64,000 bases of DNA, taken from assembly GCA_004352715.1 (NCBI GenBank), contig SCFE01000017.1:803791-867790 (forward strand), in the 5' to 3' direction. The notes under the pieces are model-generated. The model had not been told where the DNA came from, did not search any database, and was given only the letters and a program-made list of their open reading frames with translations. Position numbers and translations under genes: made by a program. Source of the stretch: Hofstenia miamia (Eukaryota; Xenacoelomorpha; Acoela). Positions 42,844 through 52,243 of the stretch are shown piece by piece. Numbering within the stretch: the first letter of the stretch is position 1; each line of letters begins with the position of its first letter.

Positions 42844-45594
42844 TTCACTTGACTGAGAGTCATCTGATCTGGATCAGACACATTAGCTCTGATCATAGTT
42901 ATAATCTCAATCCTTTTGGTGATGTCGTAGTACCAAGTTACATTTTCCACATTATTGATCCACATTAAGTCACCTGCTGCTTGGAAAAGAATGAGCACAC
43001 AAGCCGAGATTTTTCCATGTATTTTCTGTAATTGTACATGCACAGGTAAGCCATGCATAAAGATATCTGTGATGTTGAGTTTGCTGTCAATAAAGACACG
43101 CTCAGGATTCCCTCTGGCTATCAGTTTTTCTCGCACCACTCTGTATTCCCCTGTTCTGCTTGCTTTAATTGCTTCTTGCTTGCTGTTCACAAAATTGATC
43201 TTGTTGGATAGGTGAGCCGCTACCTTCTTTTTTGGTTTCCGAACCTTCCATTTAGGTTGTATGAGGGGCATTTCTATCATGGGTGGCAGTATGCACAAGA
43301 GATTCAATGTCTTTAATTCTTCTTGAGTTCACTGAATCCTAAGGTGGCTTCCAAGCTGGCAGTTCCAATCATGACTGGGTAATTAATTCTTGCCTCCTTC
43401 AGCATGTCCCAAAATTTTCCTTTCAATCTTTCTGCCACAGATTCTCTATCTGTTTGCTGGAAATGCGCACATGAGCAGTGGTGCATTCCACATCCAGTCC
43501 CACATCCAGTGCTATGTGTCGCCCTGGGGATTGCAGAATGACCAGCTCCTCCTTGGTAAACATTTTGGTGAGACACCATTTCATTAGTGAGAGAACGTCT
43601 TTGTCATGGTAATCTACTAAGATTCTCTGTTGAATGGTGAGATCCTCTAAAAATTTGCTAGGGTCGTGTTCAATCATGAGTATCTGTTCACCTTTGGTTA
43701 CTGAAGACTAGGGCATTGGCTTGGGGGATAGCGCCTGTCTGCCAAATTTTTCCAAGTTTACTCTTTTGATTAATTCACGGATCTGGGGTGAGAGTTGCAC
43801 TGCTGATGATGCCAAATTCTTCCTCCTTATAGAATTGTTTGGGTGTCTGCATTACTTGATCAAAAATAGTGATGGGAATGATTTTCCCCTCCTTGTTGAC
43901 GTGGCAAGCTGATTCAATGAATTGCCCATAACTGCATTCCAGATATCTAATTTGGTGTAGTTTGAAGAAAGATGTGGTTCTTGCAGGGAGATCGTGCCTT
44001 TGGATTCTGTCCAGGAATTGGTGAGTGGACCCCGGCAGTCGCTCTACAAATCATCTAGTACTCATGGGGACATTCTCTGAATGGAATACTGCAAGCTTGG
44101 TTTCCACTGTTGCTTCCCACCTGTATTTCTTTATGGTGTTGGAGAAAATATTTATGTCCTACAGACAAATACCTAGTTGATTGCTGGTGAGGATGATGGG
44201 CATCTTACCAGTTACACAGGTCACCCCCACCAGTCAAGCATAATACTTTTTGAATTTATCCATGGGGCACTTAGTTTTTCCTGGTGAAGAGGGAGGATTG
44301 CACTTGTACAATAGCCAGTTTTTAACTTTCCAAGACAGGGGGCAGACTGTGAGTTTGTGGCTTGTCAGTTTGGAAGGAGACGAACGCTTTTTGTGCGTCA
44401 TTGGGATTTGTAACTGTGGTTCCTTTGTCAAGTAGATGGTTAGTGTCCAGATGGTGCCATGGGCGTAGATATTGGGCAAGTTTTTCTCTGCGAATAATTT
44501 TCTTTGAAATTTTTCTGATCTTGGGTATTGTATGAAACTTTGATTTCTTTACATGCTCTTTCAATAGAGGGATGATAGTGGTATGATGGGCTTATTATGT
44601 CTAGCCAGGGCCAATCAGACTTGGGGTTGAAGTCGGCTTTTATATCAGACCAGATGGTCTTGATCTTGTTTAGTGTCTGCTCACTTTGTGCAAAAGCAAA
44701 ACTTGCGCACATATCCGTGATCATATGGAGAGATGGGGTGTGCAGATCTGTCACTTCTAGAGTTTGTGCTTGGAGTATGACGTTGATGATAAGTTTCTGA
44801 TTGACAGCCAATTGATGCGATGGCACACATTGGCATAACAATAAATCTGTGTAAAGAAGCCTGGTTATTGGTAATTGGCTCATGACATACAGTGAGAGAG
44901 GGAGGTAATTATCTTTGGAGAAAATCATGAAATTCTCCATTCAAAATTTAGGTTTTTGATTGTTTCTGGTACTGTCTGCTCATATTCATCTCTTAATATC
45001 ATCATGAGGCATATGCCTTCCACCTTAGCTATGCAATAGAAACTGACATAAATTGTAGATGTTGAAATCATCAGCAAAAAACATGTGCACTGTGCTGCAC
45101 CAGTAAAGGCAGCTAATTTCCTCCAACATCCTTGAATCATAACAGATGATTGTGTTGATTTTTGGGTGGCGAGCTGCGTCTATCACAAATGGAATTATGT
45201 CTATTGAACAATTCATTTTGCGACCATTGTAGGTTCAGTGGAGTTGGTTCTTTGTTTCTTCTGATATATTATCACATGTGATAGCAGTGGCTTTTCTAGT
45301 GGCTATGTAGTATGGGTGCAAAGTTTCATCACCAACTTTGGACATTTTCTTTATTCTTTCCTTGGTTTTCTGTGACCTGATAGTGGAAGCTATGGCTGAC
45401 AAGATCAAGGGGGCTATTGAGTCAATCAAATGGGGGTGTTTACAACTCAATAAAGGGTAATCTAGAATTAAGAGTTTTATTGCTCCTCTCACGCACATGG
45501 GGATATGTGTCTCTCCACATAGGGGTGAGATGTTGAGGGCGTCATTGCATTTGCTCTCTCCTCTCCAAATTGTGGAGCTACGTTTTGCCCACAT
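42844..45594 (-). pseudogene. ORF3 of element 2: unknown long protein ending in an SGNH-like region
   Basis: Lies downstream of integrase, in the env position. It reads in order MSKVGDETLHPYYIATRKA (about 45345), MNCSIDIIPFVIDAARHP (45216), CSTVHMFFADDFNIYNLCQF, MSQLPITRLLYTDLLLCQ (44870), TIWSDIKADFNPKSDWPW (44660), LECSYGQFIES (43950), ALDVGLDVECTTAHVRIS (43500), then VFIDSKLNITDIFMHG (43090) and VLILFQAAGDLMW (42975). The last two could correspond to blocks I and III of SGNH/GDSL hydrolases, though the Gly and Asn of G-x-N-D are lost here. Frameshifts and stops break it. No clear signal peptide or transmembrane pair is seen, so a classical envelope is not supported. The N-terminal two thirds match nothing I know. 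Confidence 0.55.
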
Positions 45595-45756
45595 GGGATC
45601 AGATTCTCCTCAGCACCATCATTGCGTCCTCTTTTCCTTTCATGTGCCTCAACAAACAGAGATACATGTCTCCCTCGCCTAGATGAGGCTTCTCAATTAG
45701 TGTGGTTACCTTCCATCCTCCTTCTCACTTGACAGTGGGATGGTGGAACTGGCAAC

Positions 45757-48050
45757 TCACGTTTTCAGCTGTTTGTATGCATTCCTAAATTGAGTGGTAA
45801 GATTTAAATCCCAAATGTTGGGATCATAAGTGTGGTTAGTTCTTGCCCTTCTTTGGGGGAGTGTATGTGACTCTAAGTTTTCAGATTTACTATTATCATA
45901 AATATAATCAGTGTCAGAAAAATCATCCTCAGAAAAACTAGTTAAATTCTCATATTTTTCATATGTATCAACACTGTTATCCACTAATGTAAACTCATTG
46001 TTGTCATCTATTATAATGTTCTCTATATCTTTGATTGCTTGTTTGAGCCACTGAAAGTGTACTGTTTTACCATTATTTAAAGTGTAAGTGTTATGGTCAA
46101 GCACCTTCTCTATGGTGAAGGGACCTTGCCAATCATTAGCAAGTTTACATACCTGACTACTATCCATTGTTATATGAGGGAGATAAGCAAAAACTCAGTT
46201 GCTGCGTTTATGTGGCTCTCCATATAGCTTTTTGTTAAAGGTCTTTTTCTGCTGTATACTGGACTGATTTGTGTTGTGGCAGATGGTAAGGTGGATTTGT
46301 TGCATATCTTGAATTAATTGGTTAACATAAAGTTCTGTACTTTTCTCTGCATAAGTTGGAAACATCATTGTTAAGGAGGTTGTGGCTTCACAACCAAACA
46401 TTGCTTTAAAAGGTCTTGTGAACAGATGTATTATAGAAATATTCTACACAGTTGATAACACATCTCCATTGCTTTCCAGCAGCCTGCAATAACGCAACTC
46501 GAACTAATTTTATAAGAGTTTGATTCAAGCTTTCCACTAGGCTGTTTGCTTGATGGTGATAGGCAGTAGTCAATTTGTGAATGATTTCCAGTTCTTTCAT
46601 TAAGGCATGGAGGAGGTTGCTCATGAACTCAGGGCCTTGATTGGAGACTAACTTTTGCTTGGGTCCATACTTCAACACCCACTCTTTAACTATTTTTTCT
46701 GCTACTATCTCTGCCATTGTACTGCTTAAGGGGATCATGTGGGTGAATTTCATAAAGTGGTTGACCATTACAAGGATGTACTGGAACCCATCATTATCTT
46801 ACAATAGTTATTCAAGGTCAACATGCACAAGTTTGTTAGGACTTTCCACTGCCTGAGACTCGAGCTTGGCTCTCTGTTGAGGGAAGTGGTTGGTGTTGTG
46901 CAAAAGGCATTTCTCACATTTATTGATAATGTTGGTAACAGCAGCTCTTATGCCTATGGTAACGTATTGGGAGTTGAAGGTCTTTTCAGTCTGAAGAATG
47001 CCTAAATGCCCCCTTTCGTGGACTCTGCAGACAAGATCTCTCCTGAAATATTCAGGAATGGCGAGTTGGTTGTTATGTTGACTCTTAACATACAATAGTC
47101 CATTCTTGTTTGTCTGCCAATTGTAGTGGTTAAAGTACTGATTCACTTCCAGAGGAGTGGGGAAATAGGGATCTTTCATTCTCTTCATGATCTGATCTAA
47201 GATCCAATCATGGCATTGATGATGCATTATCTATTCTTCTGAAATCTCTTCTCATATGAGTATTGTGAGGATGGGTTTGCCATTATGATCTGCATTAATC
47301 TCTGGTATTAACTGATATTCAGTATGAGGAATGAAAGAGAACGGAACCTTCTCCCCATCAGGCTTCTTGAGGTCTCTCTCATAACTAGGTAATGCCATCC
47401 AGTAGTTGGCATTTAAATGGAGTTGACCAGGGTGGTGCCGGATTGAAAATGAAAAATCATTTAGGTACTCAATCCATCAAGCTACAATGTTGGATTTGTC
47501 ACCACTAAATTTCTTCAGCCATGCAAGGGCACTGTTGTTGGTGCGCACCACAAATTTGCGACCCAAGATAAAATATCAGAATTTCTTTAACAACTCGACT
47601 AAGGTGAGCATCTTGCATTTTGTTGCTCCATAATTTCTTTCTGAAGCTCAGAGTTTCCTGCTGAAATATTAGACAGGGCTTTTGATTCCATTGATGTCTT
47701 GGCTTAGTATTCCACTGATAGCTACAGTACTGGCATCACAGTCAATGATAAAGTCTTTCATGTAATCAGGAGTGTTTAATGATGGTATTTTCTTGAGCTC
47801 ATTCTTAATATCTTCCAATGCTTCTTGCTCTTGCCAAGTCCACTTGAACTCAATCCACTTTTTGAGCAAGTTAGAGATGGTTTTGGTCTTCTCTGCCAAG
47901 TCTGGAAGGAACATGCCATAATAATTAAGAAACCCCATCAGTCATTGCACATCTTGACGGCTTTGTGGCATTTCAATCTTTTCTAGAAATTCCCTTGCAT
48001 TATTTTTTATTGAGATTGTTCCTGGTTCAATGACTTGTCCTAAAAAGATT
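45757..48050 (-). pseudogene. RNase H and integrase of element 2
   Basis: From upstream: AQKKVIFLGQVIEPGTISIK, then MGFLNYYGMFLPDLAEKT and RNase H FIIDCDASTVAISGILSQ (47700-47760). Integrase has VHERGHLG and CEKCLLHN (46905-47040), the DDE set in LVMVNHFMKF, VSNQGPEFMSNL and SLVESLNQTLIKLV (46406-46800), and the GPF-like NDWQGPFTIEKVLDHNTY near 46100. The first catalytic Asp appears changed to Asn (MVNHF). The last ORF ends ..RNAYKQLKT at 45757. Integrase would have inserted the cDNA. It is broken by several stops. Confidence 0.75.
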
Positions 48051-48900
48051 ACTTTCTTCTGTGCCAAAGAACATGCTCCTCACCCACAGCCTGACTGACA
48101 CTTATCATTCCATAATTGAATACCTCATGTTTGCTATGAAGAAGAGAGACCAAATATTTCCTCTCTTGTTGATCTAGATGAGGATGTGAGCTGTTAGTAA
48201 CTGAAGGCACCTTGACCAGGCTGGTCAGCTCTCCCAAATTGTGAACTGTGGTGCAAATTGACAAACAGGTGACTGGTATGTTCTCAACCCTGACAGGCAC
48301 TCCTATAAGTTGTAGCTGAGAGGCTCTGATTTGAACAGGGAAATTGGCTCCATTCAAGACAGTTACATGTGTCTTCCCATTCATCACCTTGCATAAGTCA
48401 GGTGAAAAGGAGACTCTGCATACATATTTGACTTGTTGTCCCACAATCATCACATCCCCATTGATGTTGTTTCCAGAGGAGACTGAAACTCTCATCCAGT
48501 GTTTTGGTTCAATTGAAATGGGCTCACTTAGATTAAAAATGATCTCCTTCTCAGGGATGGTAGCAAGTTGTGTGGCCTCCTGATCTTTGATGGCTATCAT
48601 GTTATTCTTATAATCAATTACGCAAGAGTTCCTTTCTAGGAAATCATTTCCCAGTATGAGGTCGTAGGGGAGTCAGTGATCTGAAGTATAGATGACAAGA
48701 AGATCCACCTCAAATGGTTCCACATGAATTCTAATCAAAGCATCCCATAACTTCCCTTTGAGGGAGAGAGGGTTTCCTGAAGCATCAATAAGTTTGACAC
48801 AAGATGGATCTAAGGATTCCCAGCTGAAGCACAGCCCACAGCAGCATTTGTTGCTGATGATGGAAGCAGCTGCTCCAGTGGCATTAAATATGTTTCAATT
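48051..48900 (-). pseudogene. Protease region of element 2, joined to the connection domain
   Basis: Contains NATGAAASIISNKCC near 48860 (the catalytic DTG is lost, apparently by a short deletion), LPYDLILGNDFLERNSCVID near 48650 and the region up to SVSQAVGEEH. At about 48070 the sequence jumps from here directly to AQKKVIFLGQVIEP, so all of RT (present in element 1 between about 54594 and 55192 and beyond) is deleted. Confidence 0.7.
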
Positions 48901-49178
48901 TATTTCTACAGGTATCAGATTTTTCCTTATAAGCTGGGTAATAACCAAGCTGTTCTGTGTGTATTTGATGGGGAGACAGCGCTCCAGCTAATTTAAATCC
49001 TGTGAAATAGTAGGGTTTTTGGTTGCCAGATCAACAAGATTTTCAACCTGAGGGGACTCATTGGGCTCGTCTACAATAAATCCTTTGCTGTATCTTAGCT
49101 TTACACTCAACCAATGATCCTTTCTGCTAGCTTATCCAAGGCTTTGTTGAGTGTGGCATAAGTTACATACTCATTGTT

Positions 49179-49892
49179 TCAGCATGACCACACCTCCTCT
49201 TGGTGGTTTGAATTATTGACAGCATTCTTTAACTCATGAATCTGCAATTCTAAAGCAATGGTGAACTCTAGCATCTGACTTTCCATCCTCTGGTATGCCA
49301 TGTGCTGCGTATTAATTTCAGCCTGGAGAGACTCCATGTGATGTTCACTCTCCATCCCTAATGACACTTGCTGAGATAAGGCTTCTTTCAAATGTTTGAT
49401 TTCAGCATGGCGGATGTCAAACTGTGGAATGGACTGATTATTGGCAATGATGTGGCTGTGAGGACAACTAGGAATCAGAGGAGCATTCTGAGTGTTCAAA
49501 ATACGGCACAAGTTTTGGTGAAATCCTGGGCTCATGGTGCTGGCATTGCTGTAAGGGATGGTCACAGCATTCTGATCCATCCTTTGCATAATCAGGGTAG
49601 GAGAATTGGGCTGAGAAAAATTGAGTAAAGCTCCAACAGTACAAGGGGTAGAGTTTGGGCTACCAACATTTGTACAGGGGACACTCTGCATTGGAGAAGT
49701 CCCCAAAAGTAGGAGAATAAGTAACAGTATGACTAGAATCCATAATAACTTAATAACAGAACAATAATTTCCAGTAACTGACAGTAGGGAGCACTTCCAC
49801 AGACACAAAGGAAAACACAGCTCATAGAAGTAATGATAAGTAACAGACCAAATTGGGGAACACAGCAGTAATTGGGAATGAATCCAACACAT
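49179..49892 (-). pseudogene. gag N-terminal remnant of element 2
   Basis: The open frame contains SVPCTNVGSPNSTPCTVGAL, HAEIKHLKEALSQQVSLGME and a coiled-coil (YQRMESQMLEFTIALELQIH). It matches the element 1 gag start. Capsid and the zinc knuckle are missing: the sequence passes within about 100 bp to the DEPNESPQVENLVDLA segment that follows the knuckle in element 1. Confidence 0.75.
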
Positions 49893-50141
49893 AAAGCACT
49901 AAGAAAGCAAGACAAAATAAGGAGTTTAACAAGTGACATCAGCCAAACAAGACACACTAAGGGTTTCATCGCCATCCTTCAAGGGTGGGGAAGTTGAGTT
50001 ATACATCAATAGGTGAACTTACACTGAAGTCTTACAGTGATCAGGGGAAGCAACTATCCCAGCTGATATGCACCAAAAACAAAAACCAACTAACATCCAG
50101 AAAATCAAAAGAAACAACAAGATTAAATAGTTATCACGTCA

Positions 50142-50161
50142 ACGTCCTGTCATGGTCGCCA
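50142..50161 (-). promoter_or_regulatory. Primer binding site, tRNA-Arg type (element 2)
   Basis: Directly after the LTR on the minus strand: TGGCGACCATGACAGGACG. The same site in element 1 reads TGGCGACCGTGACAGGACG. It fits the 3' end of an animal tRNA-Arg (..CCTGTCACGGTCGCCA). The G to A change is at a CpG. Confidence 0.55.
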
Positions 50162-50897
50162 TGTAGAATCATGGGCTGGTTTGGGTAACTAACCTAGAAA
50201 ACTAATTGACTCTGCAGAAGGTTTAAATAGTGTTTGTACATAAACAGCCATGATTCCAGAAAATAGAATAGCAAAGAACTTATAAACTTATAGATATAAC
50301 ATTGGTAATTCATCCAAGTAATCAGCTACTTTAGGTAAAGTCCAAGATGACCAATTCATATAGCTTCCAGCTGAAGCAAAATCTCCATAGCAAAGTAAAG
50401 TGCTTAACCTAGTGACTGGTGCTACCCTATTTGTCTCACTTTTAATTTCTATCTCACATCAAAAAATAAAGGATCTTATTTTCATTGTTATCTCTCATCT
50501 CACTATTAAATAGTCCCTAATTGCTGCTGATTTTAAGCAATAGTTTTCATATCAATATAATAGAAAAAGAAAAATACAATGGTAGAATGGCAGCTGAGAG
50601 TAGATAAAATCTATTAACCCTTCTCTACAAGTTTCTCAGTTTTATTCAAAAATTGTGTTATTACCTGCCTTGGTTTACAAAAAGAGTTGTCTACATAGTT
50701 CAATCATGCTTAATCATTTGTTCCCTTGCAAATTCAATTTGAGCAATAAAATAATAAGCACCACTGAGGGGAAAGCAAACAAATGATAGCAACTTAATAT
50801 CAAAATAAATGAAGTGATGTCATGTTGATGTAAAATACAAAATATACTGAATAAATAATAAAGAAATATCTCGAAAAAGTCCCCAAATGACTCAATA
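50162..50897 (-). repeat. LTR shared by elements 1 and 2
   Basis: About 736 bp. On the minus strand it follows the element 1 polypurine tract (GAGCAAGGGGGGCA) and is followed by a primer site and the element 2 gag. It thus serves as 3' LTR of one and 5' LTR of the other. Its 3' end GATTCTACA is intact; the 5' end has diverged (TATTGAGTCA where TGTAGAGTCA is expected). Confidence 0.8.
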
Positions 50898-50929
50898 TGC
50901 CCCCCTTGCTCAAATTAATTTTCAGACAA

Positions 50930-52086
50930 CAACTGGAGGGTGAGCCCAGACATGATATTTTGGGTGGCTGTGAGGGGCTCATTATGTCTAGGCTGGACCA
51001 ATCAGACTCAGGGTTGAAGTTGGCTTTTATGTCAGACCAGCTGTTCTGGATCTTGGTTAATGTCTGCTCACTCTATGCAAATGCAAAACTTATGTGCATA
51101 TCAGTGATTGTGAGGAGAGTTTGGGTGTGTGGATCTGTCACTTCTAGGGTTTGTGCCTGGAGTATGACGTCAATGATAAATTTCTGGTCAGCAGCCAATC
51201 AATGTGATGGTACTTGTTGGCATAATAATAATTCTGTGTAAAGAAGCCTGGTCATGGGTAGTTGGCTCATGATGTGTGGTGAGAGAGGGAGGTAATCATC
51301 TTTGGAGAGAATCATGAAATTCTCCATATGGAAATGTAGATTTTCAATTGGCTCCAGCACTGTGTCCTCATACTCATCTTTTAGTATCATCATGAGGCGT
51401 ATGCCCTCTACCTTAGCTATACAATATGCTATTTTGATCTGTTCCATGATTGCTTCCATGTGGATTTCATGTACTCTTAAAAAGTATATCAATAACAGGT
51501 TATGGAAGTTGATGTTAACGCATTTGAAACTGTTGATGGTTTTTCCATTATTTAGAAACTGACATAAATTATAAATGTTGAAGTCATTGTTGAAAAACAT
51601 ATGCACTGTACTGTGCCAGTAAATGCAACTAAGTCCCTCAAGCATTCTCAAATCATAACAAATGATTGTGCTGACTTTTGGGCAATGAGAAGCATCTATC
51701 ACAAATGGGATTGCATCTATTGAACAATTCATTTCACAACTATTCTAGGTTTGATGAAGTTGGTTTTTTGTTTCTTCTGACACATTGTTGCATGTGAGAG
51801 TGGTGGCTTTTCTAGTGGCAATGTAGTATGGGTGCAGGGTTTCATCACCAACTTTGGACATTTTCTTTTTCCTTTCCTCAGTTTTCTGTGACCTGATGGT
51901 GGAAGCTCCCACTGACGAGGTCAAGGGGGCTATCAAGTCACTCAAATGGGGGGTGTTTACAATTTGTAACTCACTAAAGGGTATTCTAGATTTAAGTGTT
52001 TTTATTGAGTGGGTGGCCAGCTCCTCTCGCACATGTGGGGACATGTGTCTCTCCACATAGGGGCGAGATGTTGAGGGCGTCATCAT
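50930..52086 (-). pseudogene. ORF3 N-terminal part of element 1
   Basis: Two open pieces: 52086-51745 (MMTPSTSRPYVERHMSPH ... MSKVGDETLHPYYIATRKA ... NVSEETKNQLHQT) and 51732-51199 (MNCSIDAIPFVIDASHCP ... MLEGLSCIYWHSTVHMFFN ... MSQLPMTRLLYTELLLCQ). Text continues to DIKANFNPESDW and stops at the polypurine tract, so about the last half of ORF3, including the SGNH-like part, is deleted. It is well conserved against element 2. It follows the end of pol (52244) by about 160 bp. Function unknown. Confidence 0.65.
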
Positions 52087-52243
52087 GGTTGCTCTCTCCT
52101 CTCTGAATCATGGAGCTACATTTTGCCCACATGGGATCAGATTCTCCTCAGCACCATCATTGCGTCCTCTTTTCCTTTCGCGTGCCTCAACAAGCGGAGA
52201 TACGTGTCTCCCTCGCCTAGATGAGGCTTCTCAATTAGTGCAG

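Larger units (their letters stand above)
42844..50897 (-). mobile_element. Ty3/gypsy element 2, internally deleted
   Basis: On the minus strand: LTR (50897-50162), Arg-type primer site, gag N-terminus, then protease, RNase H, integrase and the longest ORF3 in the window. Compared with element 1 it lacks most of capsid and nucleocapsid and the RT domain. It ends without a 3' LTR where element 3 starts. Its LTR doubles as the 3' LTR of element 1. Confidence 0.75.

Noticed and set aside
42844-45594. ORF3 as a retroviral-type envelope gene
   Set aside because: Position fits env, but no convincing signal peptide, furin-like site or paired transmembrane segment can be read, and the C-terminal part looks enzymatic.
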